Source: Mucilaginibacter sp. CSA2-8R
GTDB taxonomy: Bacteria; Bacteroidota; Bacteroidia; Sphingobacteriales; Sphingobacteriaceae
Reading direction: 5' to 3'
Length of the DNA stretch: 64,000 nucleotides
Assembly (NCBI RefSeq): GCF_038806765.1
Contig: NZ_CP152389.1
Coordinates: 5,208,001-5,272,000, forward strand
Positions 17,854-26,703 of the stretch are shown one piece after another. The first letter of the stretch is position 1; every line of letters starts with the position of its first letter. Under the pieces are notes generated by a model. That model searched no databases. It saw only the letters and a program-made list of their open reading frames with translations, and was not told the origin of the DNA. The translations under genes were made by a program, and so were the position numbers.

Positions 17854-19293
17854 TTAATGTTTCCAACCGCCTCCTACAGAACGGTATAAATTAATTGCGC
17901 CAATAAAAATGCTTTTTTTAGTATTGGCCAGTTCCAGCTCGGCATCAAGTACATTACGTTGGGCGGTGATAACCTCCAGATAATTGGCGCGGCCTACCAG
18001 GTATAAATCGTTGGCAACAGCTACTGCATTGTTCAGAGCCTGTACTTCTTGCTGCTTTTGGCTGTAGGCCTGGCTGTAGTTTTCAATGCTTTTCATACTG
18101 TTCAACACTTCCTGGTAACTGGTTAAAACGGTTTTTTGGTAGCCGTATAAAGCCTGTTTGCCTTGGGCAACTGTGCGTTCATAATCGGCCTTAATTAAAT
18201 TACGACTAAAAATAGGAGCTGCAACACCGCCTAACAGGCCGTAAGCTAACGAACCCGAGTTAAACAGCAATGAACTGCTGAAAGCATTGAAGCCCACGTA
18301 AGGTGATAGCGTAAGCGACGGAAAAAAAGCAGCATGTACCGCCTTTATATCGGCGTTCATTGCCCGCAATTCAAATTCAGCCTCTTGTATATCTGGCCTG
18401 TTTAATAATAGCTGTGAGGGAATGCCCGCCGTTAGTACGGATGGCAGTTTAAGTGTATTAATCGAAGTATCACGACTAATGGCTTTAGGATACTTGCCGG
18501 TTAAAAAGTTGAGCTGGTTTTCGGTTTCGGTTATTTGTTGTAAAACCTGGTATTCTAAACCTTTGGTGCGTTTAAGTTGCGCCAAAAACTGCTGTACAGC
18601 CAGCTCAGTAGCCCGTCCACCTAATTTTTGCACTTTAATAATTTCAAGCGCATTATTTTGCAGCTCCAGGTTTTTACGGATTACCCGCAGCTCGTTATCT
18701 AAGGCCAGCAAAGTATAGTAGGCAGTAGCAATTTGTGCGGTAAGTGAAGTAGCCACCATTTTATAGCCGCTCTGGCTGGCTAAAAAGCGATTAAACGCCG
18801 CCTTTTTACGGTTGCGCAATTTACCCCACAAATCCACTTCCCAGGCACTACGGAAACCCAGAAAATAATCGGGCGTAGGGTTAGGAATACGTTGGTCGCC
18901 ATTAATATTGGGTGATAAGTTAGTATCATAATTACCAACACCATTCATGGTATAATCACCGTATTTTTCTAAACCTGCATTGGCATTGAGCGTAACGGCA
19001 GGTAATATAGATATCCGGTTGTAACGCAGGTTTGCGTTAGCTACTTCGATGCGTTGCAAGGCTGATAATATATCAGGATTAGCATTAAAAGCGGTATCAA
19101 TCAGTTTGATTAAATAACTGTCAGAAAAAAAACTTGATATAGGTAAGCTTGCTACGTTAGCCGTGTCGGTTTTACCGGTAAAAGAGCCCGGCATATCGGC
19201 AGGCGGAGCAACGGTTATAGTTTTTAGCCGGCTGCAGGCGGTAGTTAAGCACACCAGAAGCAGGCTATATAGAAATAATTTATATTTATACAT
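17854..19293 (-). CDS. RND efflux outer-membrane lipoprotein (NodT/OprM family)
   Basis: The start is taken as the ATG at 19293; an in-frame TTG four codons upstream is possible. The 479-residue protein has a lipobox LTTAC with the modified cysteine at C20, so it is an outer-membrane lipoprotein duct. Two OEP repeats follow. The second includes LLNRPDIQEAEFELRAMNADIKAVHAAFFPSLTLS, diagnostic of NodT/OprM proteins, and the C-terminus ends in SIFIGAINLYRSVGGGW. It works with the adjacent AcrB-like and AcrA-like proteins. Its start lies 12 bases after the permease stop, so the two are cotranscribed. Confidence 0.93.
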   Translation of the reverse strand: MYKYKLFLYSLLLVCLTTACSRLKTITVAPPADMPGSFTGKTDTANVASLPISSFFSDSYLIKLIDTAFNANPDILSALQRIEVANANLRYNRISILPAVTLNANAGLEKYGDYTMNGVGNYDTNLSPNINGDQRIPNPTPDYFLGFRSAWEVDLWGKLRNRKKAAFNRFLASQSGYKMVATSLTAQIATAYYTLLALDNELRVIRKNLELQNNALEIIKVQKLGGRATELAVQQFLAQLKRTKGLEYQVLQQITETENQLNFLTGKYPKAISRDTSINTLKLPSVLTAGIPSQLLLNRPDIQEAEFELRAMNADIKAVHAAFFPSLTLSPYVGFNAFSSSLLFNSGSLAYGLLGGVAAPIFSRNLIKADYERTVAQGKQALYGYQKTVLTSYQEVLNSMKSIENYSQAYSQKQQEVQALNNAVAVANDLYLVGRANYLEVITAQRNVLDAELELANTKKSIFIGAINLYRSVGGGWKH

Positions 19294-19305
19294 GGATGTT
19301 ATCAA

Positions 19306-22300
19306 TTAATGGTAAGTGCTGAGTTCTTCGGTTTCCAACACTGGTACAGCCTCTTGTTGTTTCTGCTTAGGCTTGGCTAACCCCGAGAATATGACATATA
19401 GACCCGGAATTAATACTAACCCAAACAGGGTTCCCAGTAACATACCTCCGGCAGCAGCGGTACCGATTGAACGATTACCCATGGCACCTGCTCCGCTGGC
19501 TATACATAAAGGCACTAGGCCTGCAATAAATGCAAATGAGGTCATTAAAATAGGGCGTAACCTGGATACTGCCCCCTCAATAGCCGCCTGCAACACGGTA
19601 GCACCTTCGCGCTCGCGCTGCACGGCAAACTCAACAATCAAAATGGCATTTTTCCCCAGCAAACCAATCAGCATCACCAAAGCCACCTGGGCGTAAATAT
19701 TGTTTTCGAGGCCGGTAATCTTTAAAAAGAAGAATGCTCCTAAAATACCTGTAGGCAGCGACAGAATAACCGCTAATGGCAATAACAAACTTTCGTATTG
19801 TGCGGCCAACAGCAGGTACACAAACACCAAACAAATAATGAAAATATAGATAGCTTGGTTACCCGACAATATCTGCTCGCGCGTCATACCCGACCATTCG
19901 AACGAGTAGCCTTTTGGTAATTTCTGAGCAGCAATGCGCTGGATGGCAGCAATAGCATCGCCACTACTGTAGCCCGGCGCGGCATCGCCATTAATCATAG
20001 CTGAGGTATACATATTATAACGGGTAAGCTGCTCCGGCCCGTAAACACGCTCCATCCTGATAAAGGCAGAGAAAGGCACCATCTCGCCTTTATTGTTTTT
20101 TACATACAGTTGCAGTACGTCCTCAGGTTTAGTCCTGAACTCGGGCGATGCCTGCACCATCACTTTATACATCTGCCCAAAGCGGATAAAGTTAGAGGCG
20201 TAGTAACTACCCATCAGCGTTTGCAGGGTAGACATTGCTTTATCTATAGTAACGCCTTTTTTGGCCGCCATACGCTGGTCTACACTGATAAGGTATTGCG
20301 GAAAGTTAGGGTCGAAGCTGGAGAAGGCGTTATTAATCTCGGGCGACTCGTTAAGTGCTTTGATAAAGCCGTTAGACACTTCGGCCGTTTCTTGCAAATC
20401 GCCCGTTCCGCTTTTGTCCAGCATACGTATCTCAAAACCGCTGGAGTTACCAAAGCCCGGAACCGTAGGCGGCGGAAAGAATTGTATGGAAGCATCGCCA
20501 ATGTTACGGGTGCGTTTCTGTAGCTCGTCAATAATATCGTTTAATGATTCTTTGCGCTCGTCCCAGCTTTTCAGGTTAATCATGGCCATACCGTATGATG
20601 CACCCGCCACCTCATTTACCAGGCTGTAACCTGATAAGGTTGATATTGACTCAATAGCCTTGATACTTTTGGTTTGCCGCTGTATTTCGCTCAGCACCTC
20701 CTCAGTACGTTCTACTGTAGCACCGGCCGGGGTGGTTACATTCACATAAATCATCCCCTGATCTTCGGTTGGGATAAAGCCTGTGGGCAATATGGCACTT
20801 ATACCCCAGGTGGCAGCAAAAAACACTGCTAATGCAACTAAAGTGATGACGCGGCGACCGGCAATTTTACCGATAAAACCAGCATATTTATTCTGTACCG
20901 CATCATATTTGTTATTGAAGCCTTTAAAGAACCGGTCTATAATACCTTTTTTAGCCCCATGGCCTGGCTTAAGCATAATAGCACACAAAGCAGGGGTAAG
21001 CGTAACCGCGTTAATACCCGAAATAACGATGGAGATAGCCATGGTTAGCGAGAACTGCCGGTAAAATACCCCAACAGGACCCGACATAAAAGCTACCGGC
21101 ACAAACACTGCCGACATAACGAGTGTAATAGCCACAATGGCCCCACTGATATCTTTCATGGCGCTGATGGTGGCATCCATTGGGCTCAGGTGCTCTTCGT
21201 GCATTTTTACGTGTACGGCTTCTACCACTACAATGGCATTATCTACCACAATACCTATAGCTAACACCAGCGCAAACAACGTAAGGAGGTTGATGGAGAA
21301 GCCCAGCAACTGCATAAAAAACAAGGAGCCCACCAACGCCACCGGCACTGCCAACGCCGGGATAAGCGTAGAGCGAAAGTCCTGCAAAAAGATGTACACC
21401 ACAATAAACACCAGGATAAAAGCCTCTACCAGTGTACGCAGCACCTCGTGAATAGAGGCATCTAAAAAGCGGGAAACATCATAATTTACGTTATAAGTCA
21501 TGCCGCTTGGAAAAGAGCTTTCTTTAAGCTCAGCCATACGGGTTTTAATATTACTGATTACTTCGCGCGCGTTTGAGCCGGGGCGCTGTTTAATCATGAT
21601 GGATGCTGATGGCCGGCCGTCAGTTTTAGAAACCATGCCGTAAGTAAGCGAACCAAACTCCACATCCGCCACTTCTTTAAGCGTAAGTATAGTTCCGGCT
21701 TCGTCAGAACGCAGTACAATATTTTCGTATTGTTTAGGCTCAAAAAACTTACCCGGATAGCGTAATACATATTGCAGCATCTGTGGCGATTTATCAGAAC
21801 TCTGCCCTGTTTTGCCCGGTGCAGCTTCTACGTTTTGAGCGCGGATGGCTTCAATCACATCATCAGTAGATACTTTGTAGGCCATCATGCGGTCGGGTTT
21901 TAACCATACCCGCATCGAGTATTCTTTAGCACCCATAATTTCGGCACGGCCAACGCCGTCAATACGTTTAAGCTCTTGCAATACATTAATGTCGGTAAAG
22001 TTGTAGATGAATTTTTCGTCCATCGCTTTATCATCGCTCATAATGTTGAGGTACATCAGCATACTGTTTACCTCCTTTTCGGTAGTTACGCCGGCCTTAA
22101 TTACCTCTTCGGGCATCTCATCGATAATGGTAGCCACGCGGTTCTGCACGTTAACGGCTGCTTGGTCGGGGTCGGTACCTACGTTAAAGTAAATCTGGAT
22201 GACGGTTAAACCATCGTTACTGCATACCGACGACATATAGGTCATGCCGGGCACACCATTAATAGCCCGCTCGAGCGGGGTGGCTACGGCTTTGGCACAA

Positions 22301-22467
22301 ACCTCGGCATTGGCACCGGTGTAGTTGGCGGTTACGGTTACCGATGGTGGCACAATATCTGGAAACTGGGTTACGGGCAAAGTAATTAATGCCAGCACGC
22401 CCAATAAGGTTATTATTACGGATATAACAAGCGACAGAATAGGCCGCTTTATAAAAACATTGAACAT
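19306..22467 (-). CDS. Multidrug efflux RND permease, HAE1 (AcrB-like) family
   Basis: The 1053-residue inner-membrane proton/drug antiporter has the full HAE1 layout of two repeats of helices and large periplasmic loops. The proton-relay motif in TM4 is GIVVDNAIVVVEAV (around residue 400). It has Asp-Asn where E. coli AcrB has Asp-Asp, a variant common in this branch. The TM10 lysine is present in LLGKNAILIVEFA. Substrates are expected to be hydrophobic or amphiphilic compounds. The stop lies a few bases from the start of the outer-membrane lipoprotein gene, and the adaptor gene is about 85 bases upstream. Confidence 0.94.
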   Translation of the reverse strand: MFNVFIKRPILSLVISVIITLLGVLALITLPVTQFPDIVPPSVTVTANYTGANAEVCAKAVATPLERAINGVPGMTYMSSVCSNDGLTVIQIYFNVGTDPDQAAVNVQNRVATIIDEMPEEVIKAGVTTEKEVNSMLMYLNIMSDDKAMDEKFIYNFTDINVLQELKRIDGVGRAEIMGAKEYSMRVWLKPDRMMAYKVSTDDVIEAIRAQNVEAAPGKTGQSSDKSPQMLQYVLRYPGKFFEPKQYENIVLRSDEAGTILTLKEVADVEFGSLTYGMVSKTDGRPSASIMIKQRPGSNAREVISNIKTRMAELKESSFPSGMTYNVNYDVSRFLDASIHEVLRTLVEAFILVFIVVYIFLQDFRSTLIPALAVPVALVGSLFFMQLLGFSINLLTLFALVLAIGIVVDNAIVVVEAVHVKMHEEHLSPMDATISAMKDISGAIVAITLVMSAVFVPVAFMSGPVGVFYRQFSLTMAISIVISGINAVTLTPALCAIMLKPGHGAKKGIIDRFFKGFNNKYDAVQNKYAGFIGKIAGRRVITLVALAVFFAATWGISAILPTGFIPTEDQGMIYVNVTTPAGATVERTEEVLSEIQRQTKSIKAIESISTLSGYSLVNEVAGASYGMAMINLKSWDERKESLNDIIDELQKRTRNIGDASIQFFPPPTVPGFGNSSGFEIRMLDKSGTGDLQETAEVSNGFIKALNESPEINNAFSSFDPNFPQYLISVDQRMAAKKGVTIDKAMSTLQTLMGSYYASNFIRFGQMYKVMVQASPEFRTKPEDVLQLYVKNNKGEMVPFSAFIRMERVYGPEQLTRYNMYTSAMINGDAAPGYSSGDAIAAIQRIAAQKLPKGYSFEWSGMTREQILSGNQAIYIFIICLVFVYLLLAAQYESLLLPLAVILSLPTGILGAFFFLKITGLENNIYAQVALVMLIGLLGKNAILIVEFAVQREREGATVLQAAIEGAVSRLRPILMTSFAFIAGLVPLCIASGAGAMGNRSIGTAAAGGMLLGTLFGLVLIPGLYVIFSGLAKPKQKQQEAVPVLETEELSTYH

Positions 22468-22552
22468 AAGATTTTCACGTGTTTGATATCAAACAATGAC
22501 CGCCTTGCTCATCAAAGCACGGCAAGGCAGCATTAAGAAAAATGCAGACTGT

Positions 22553-23689
22553 TTATTTGGCAGCCAGTACAGGGGCGCTTTTAAGCAGATTAGGCTTAAT
22601 TACCATACCATCTCGGGCATTTTGCGCACCCTCAAACAGTATTTTGTCGCCTGCTTTGATACCCTCTTTTACCACGTAATACTGCGAAAAGCGGGTAAGT
22701 GGTGTAAAGGCCGTCATGTGCAGTTTATTATCCGGACCAACCAAGTATACATAGCTTTTATCCTGAACCTCGAAAACAGATTTTTGCGGAATCATAATCG
22801 CATCATCCATTTCGGAGGTAATGTAAACCTTACCGCTGGCCCCGTGGCGGAGCAACTTATGCGGATTAGGAAATTTTGCCCGCAGGGCTATAGAGCCGGT
22901 AGTTTGTTCAATTTCACCTTCGATGGTTTCGATAGTACCGGTATGGGTGTAACTGCTGCCGTCAGAGAGTTTGAGCTTTACCTCGTTGCTGCTCCCAGTA
23001 TCACCATTGTTAATGCTGCGCTGATATTTCAAGTATTCATTTTCGGGAAAACTGAAATAAGCATAAATAGAGCTGATGTCTGATATGCTGGTTAGTAGGG
23101 TGCCTTCTTCAATCAAACTACCGGCCTTGAGCGGAATACGATCTATGATGCCGTCATACGGCGCACGTATTACAGTATAGGCAATGTGGTTTTGGGCACT
23201 TAGCACACTGGTACGCGCCTCGGCAATGGTAGCCTGATCAGCCTTTAACTTAGATTCGGCTACTTTAAGTTCCGACTCAGAAATTACTTTTTTATTAACC
23301 AGCATTTTTACGCGGTCAACTTCCAGGTGAGTAGCTACGGCGTCAGCCTCAGCATTACTCAGGGCTGCTTTGGCACGTGATAATGCTACACGGTATTCTT
23401 CGTCGTTTAATTTAAACAGTACCTGACCTTTACGTACTGGTTTGCCTTCGTCTACATAAATATGTTCTAAAAAGCCTTTCAGCCGCGATCTTATTTCAAC
23501 GTTTTTCAGGGCTTGTATATCGGCTACGTAAGAGGTTTGTAATACCGTGTCTTTAGTTTTAACAGTTAATACGGGTAGTTCCAGGGTATCTTGTGTTGCA
23601 TTTTCCTGGTTTTTTTTGGATGAGCAACTGGCCATAAAAATAGCAGCAGTCAATAGCAGTAAGCTATGCCCACACTTAAATTTCGTCAT
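22553..23689 (-). CDS. RND efflux periplasmic adaptor lipoprotein (AcrA/MexA family)
   Basis: The 378-residue membrane-fusion protein has a lipobox FMASC with lipidated C22. A lipoyl half follows (VEIRSRLKGFLEHIYVDEGKPVRKGQVLFKL), then a helical hairpin (about 95-155), the second lipoyl half (YTVIRAPYDGIIDRIPLKAGSLIEEG), and the beta-barrel and membrane-proximal domains (SGKVYITSEMDDAIMIPQKSVFEVQDKSYVYLV). It leads the three-gene operon adaptor-permease-duct. The operon has no intact local regulator; remnants of an AraC-type regulator and an MFS pump lie just upstream. Confidence 0.93.
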   Translation of the reverse strand: MTKFKCGHSLLLLTAAIFMASCSSKKNQENATQDTLELPVLTVKTKDTVLQTSYVADIQALKNVEIRSRLKGFLEHIYVDEGKPVRKGQVLFKLNDEEYRVALSRAKAALSNAEADAVATHLEVDRVKMLVNKKVISESELKVAESKLKADQATIAEARTSVLSAQNHIAYTVIRAPYDGIIDRIPLKAGSLIEEGTLLTSISDISSIYAYFSFPENEYLKYQRSINNGDTGSSNEVKLKLSDGSSYTHTGTIETIEGEIEQTTGSIALRAKFPNPHKLLRHGASGKVYITSEMDDAIMIPQKSVFEVQDKSYVYLVGPDNKLHMTAFTPLTRFSQYYVVKEGIKAGDKILFEGAQNARDGMVIKPNLLKSAPVLAAK

Positions 23690-23726
23690 GATTATCTTAT
23701 GTTCTTGAATAAAGTTTTAACAAATG

Positions 23727-23766
23727 CCCATACGGCAATAGGGTATGAAGCCATTAAGCCCATACC
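23727..23766. repeat. Short inverted/direct repeat CCCATAC upstream of the drug-efflux operon
   Basis: CCCATAC (23727-23733) is followed after seven bases by its reverse complement GGGTATG (23741-23747), and GCCCATACC recurs at 23758-23766. The cluster lies 38-77 bases upstream of the adaptor ATG and could be an operator. No regulator can be assigned. Confidence 0.35.
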
Positions 23767-23795
23767 TATAGAAAACAGTAAAAAAGAATTAAGAA

Positions 23796-24194
23796 TTAAA
23801 AAGGACAGAGCCGGAACAGGAAGTTGTAATAGGCCGGGCGAAGGGCTACACCTATTGTGTAGTTACTCACGGTATGAGCTAACGCGCGCTTAAACTGCTG
23901 AAATTGCAACCGAAAATCGGGTACCGGAACAAAAACGTTATCGTTTGAGCTGCTTCGGCGTACGTAGCGGCGCTGGTATTTTATGCTATGTGCTTTACCC
24001 GGCGCATTGTCGTCGGCATCGGTTATGGCCGCCGTAATACAATCAATCCAGGTATTGGTATGAAAGCAGGACTCATCTTCTGCATTGGCATCTGTATGGA
24101 TATTACCAAACAGGTCAGCAGGGGTACTTGCATTAGAGTAAGTAACCGCGTTGATTAGCCAAAGCGACAGAAAGATATGTATCCACTTTTTCAT
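23796..24194 (-). CDS. Small secreted protein of unknown function
   Basis: The 132-residue protein has a plausible signal peptide (MKKWIHIFLSLWLINAVTYSNAS). A central acidic then arginine-rich stretch (KYQRRYVRRSSSNDN) follows, and then a conserved-looking C-terminus (FVPVPDFRLQFQQFKRALAHTVSNYTIG...RPAYYNFLFRLCPF). The orderly composition and the signal peptide argue that it is real. I cannot name the family. It lies downstream of and codirectional with the MFS transporter remnant, so it may have belonged to the same operon. If so, its promoter was lost and it may no longer be expressed. Confidence 0.55.
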   Translation of the reverse strand: MKKWIHIFLSLWLINAVTYSNASTPADLFGNIHTDANAEDESCFHTNTWIDCITAAITDADDNAPGKAHSIKYQRRYVRRSSSNDNVFVPVPDFRLQFQQFKRALAHTVSNYTIGVALRPAYYNFLFRLCPF

Positions 24195-24325
24195 TAAGCT
24201 GATGCAAAATTAACAAACATTGAGCTTAGTTGTCAATGTTTTAATAATAAAGACATGTTTATATCAACAACGTTGCTTAACGGATAACATTATAAAAAAA
24301 ATTAAATAGCTGTTTACGCTTACAC

Positions 24326-25160
24326 TCAATAAGAAGCAAATTCAGGCTGATTGACTTTAAGATTAACCACAGTGCGGTTTATGTAAGGATACAGCGCAAT
24401 GAGCAAAATTACAACTAAGATAAGACAGCTGACGAGCTGATCATAATCCATTGCGTAGCGCATTTGTGCCTGAGCGTGTACCGAGCGCGACAACAAGCCG
24501 TTTACTACTTTACCGGCCTGGTCGGGTGCCATACCCCGGCTAATAAGTAACTGCCGGTAGCCGTTTAGCTTTTGTGTAACTGCCGGGTTAAGATCGGTAA
24601 TAGTTTGCCGAAAACGGGTAACATGCTCGCTTTGCCCCGAAAGTGAAAAGTAATTGACGAGGGCAATGCTGGTGCAAAAACCCGTAAACCTAAAAAATAC
24701 ACCTGTAGCCGAAGCTGCCCCGCCCAATTGCAGCGGCACCGACGATACTATGAACACGATAATCGGCGTCATCAGTAAACCTGAACAAACAGCGGGACAA
24801 AAAAGGTAGATGGATTAGCCTGCATGCTGAACAAAAAATACATCCATAGGTGAAACAGCAGCAAAAAGGCAAAGCCCGACATCTACACAAAACGCATAGG
24901 CCTGCGCATAACAATTAATCTGGAGGACACTATTACTCTTAAAATGATACCTGCCATGTTGATGAGTAGCATATAAGCAATATGTATAGGATCCAATACC
25001 CAAAACGGAAGCAAAGTAACCCGACGTAACGTTGAATGCCCCACGACAGATGTATAGTATAAATACCAACAGTGCCCCCATGCGGTAATTATGGTAGCTA
25101 AACACTTTTAAACTGAGGTAAGCCCGCTTTTATTTAGCCTGCCGCAATAAATGAATGCCC
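24326..25160 (-). pseudogene. Remnant of an MFS (DHA2/EmrB-like) drug transporter
   Basis: Translating the minus strand in all three frames recovers the C-terminal half of a 14-helix MFS transporter. The pieces in order are: a helix and loop (LKVFSYHNYRMGALLVFILY, CRGAFNVTSGYFASVLG); after a frameshift near 25000, IHIAYMLLINMAGIILR and SGFAFLLLFHLWMYFLFSMQ; and after another shift near 24780, LLMTPIIVFIVSSVPLQLGGAASATG to the natural C-terminus at 24326. In-frame stops occur near 25130 and 24885. The N-terminal half is gone. The order of helices and the G-A-A-S-A-T-G motif of late DHA2 helices support the family. It is clearly non-functional. Confidence 0.82.
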
Positions 25161-25171
25161 AGTAAAAAAAA

Positions 25172-25835
25172 TTGCAATTACACTGGCCAGTATGCGGCTA
25201 TCCTGCAGCCAATAGAACAGCTGCCCGTCATTATATCTGGTTCCCAAGCGATACCGACCATTTTATACAGGTAGGGCACACGGCAACCGCCATCCGCAGT
25301 GTGTACTTTCACACGTATGATGACCACCTGAACGATTTTTATACCCAAATGGATATTTACCCGGTTACCAACCTGCTGCACGAAATGATACTTTATGCCG
25401 GGCAATGGCGTGGCATTATAGAACCGGGCAGCACAGCGTTTACTTTTTGCAGGCGCTTAAAAATATACTGCCCAATTTAGGGGCGCAACACTTGCCCATT
25501 GTTTTACCCACTACACAAAACGAACGTTTAAGGCCGGTAATCAAATATTTAAGTGTGCATTTTGCCTCGCCTTTAATATACACTCGGTAAGTGAAAAATT
25601 TGGTTTAAGCGAGCGTACGTTATTCAGGCTATTTCAATCAGTACTAAGTATTTCCTTTTTACAGCACCTAAAGCCATTGCGTGTGGTACGTGCGGCAGAA
25701 ATGATGCTGCAAACCCGTTTAACGCTCAGCCAGATTGCCTATGCTACGGATTATAACAGCTTATCGGCTTTTAGTAATACTTTTTATCAAACCACGCTTA
25801 CCTGGCAGTCTGATTTTGCGGGTACAATACGTTAG
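25172..25835 (+). pseudogene. Remnant of an AraC-family transcriptional regulator
   Basis: Three frames joined give a cupin-type AraC regulator lacking its first strands. The cupin part reads AARHYIWFPSDTDHFIQVGH, IRSVYFHTYDD and NLLHEMILYAGQWRG. After a shift near 25405-25450 comes LQALKNILPNLGAQHLPIVLP and LRPVIKYLSVHFASP. After a second shift near 25585 comes the helix-turn-helix domain (SVSEKFGLSERTLFRLFQ, then AAEMMLQTRLTLSQIAYATDYNSLSAFSNTF), ending at a TAG at 25833. At least two frameshifts and a missing N-terminus make it non-functional. It is head-to-head with the MFS remnant, the usual arrangement for such a regulator and its target pump. Confidence 0.8.
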
Positions 25836-25923
25836 TACCTAAAGAAATTACCCTTTTTTATTAATAAGTTATTAAGATTTGAACAGAATACCGCTGCTAA
25901 TTGGTGTTTTGTTAATTAACTTA

Positions 25924-25931
25924 TAAGTTTG
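25924..25931 (+). promoter_or_regulatory. Predicted promoter -7 box of the second two-component operon
   Basis: TAAGTTTG matches TAnnTTTG and lies 73 bases upstream of the regulator ATG at 26005. The rest of the 25836-26004 gap is AT-rich, and I see no other clear signal in it. Confidence 0.45.
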
Positions 25932-26004
25932 TTAGCCGCCTTATCTTAACATAGGTATAAATCAGCAAGTAAACTTACTGTTAGCATTAAATTTTATATA
26001 ACGT

Positions 26005-26703
26005 ATGGCCATTTTAATAGTAGAAGACGAACCAAGTGTTGCATCAGTGATTAAACGCGGACTGGCTGATTATGGATTTGATACAACCATTGCCCCGAAT
26101 GGGTTATCGGGCTTGCAGCTGGCAGGCGAGCGCCCTTACGAATTGATTATTCTGGATGTAATGCTGCCCGATCTGGATGGTGTACAGGTGTGCAAGCAAA
26201 TCAGGCAGCAAAATACCAATGTACCTATATTAATGCTTACCGCGCTCGACTCGACCGAAAACGTGGTAACTGGCTTAGACAGCGGTGCCGACGACTATAT
26301 GGCCAAGCCGTTTAAAATGATGGAACTGGCAGCCCGGGTAAGATCGCTGTTGCGCCGTCGCGGTAACGAGGCCAACGCTAACAGCGTTTATAAAATTGCC
26401 GGCATTGAATTAGATACTGAGGCTAAAGTTGCTACCAATAACCAGGTGCCTTTAGTGTTAACGCCTACCGAGTATCGTTTGCTCGAGTATTTTATCAAAA
26501 ATCAGAAAAAGGTTTTAACGCGTATCCAGATTTTAGAAAACGTTTGGGATATTGATTTTAATTTAGGTACCAACGTAGTTGACGTGTATGTGAACTACCT
26601 GCGTAAAAAATTGGATAGAGATAATCCGAATAAACTAATACATACCATCTTTGGTATGGGCTACATGATGAAGGATGTAGAAGAAAATGAAAATTCAAAA
26701 TAA
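26005..26703 (+). CDS. OmpR/PhoB-family response regulator
   Basis: The 232-residue protein has a receiver domain with acidic residues ED (7-8), phospho-acceptor D51 (IILDVMLP) and K101 (MAKPF). A winged-helix output domain follows (about 130-225; PTEYRLLEYFIKNQKKVLTRIQILENVWD, then TNVVDVYVNYLRKKL). It overlaps the start of the sensor kinase gene by 17 bases, so the two are translationally coupled. No target operon is adjacent: the upstream region is a decayed MFS/AraC locus and the downstream genes are pectinolytic. Its regulon is therefore unknown. Confidence 0.93.
   Translation: MAILIVEDEPSVASVIKRGLADYGFDTTIAPNGLSGLQLAGERPYELIILDVMLPDLDGVQVCKQIRQQNTNVPILMLTALDSTENVVTGLDSGADDYMAKPFKMMELAARVRSLLRRRGNEANANSVYKIAGIELDTEAKVATNNQVPLVLTPTEYRLLEYFIKNQKKVLTRIQILENVWDIDFNLGTNVVDVYVNYLRKKLDRDNPNKLIHTIFGMGYMMKDVEENENSK

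Noticed and set aside
24690..25105. Two separate short minus-strand open frames as small membrane proteins
   Set aside because: Joined across frames they reconstruct the C-terminal half of one MFS transporter, so they are pieces of a pseudogene.
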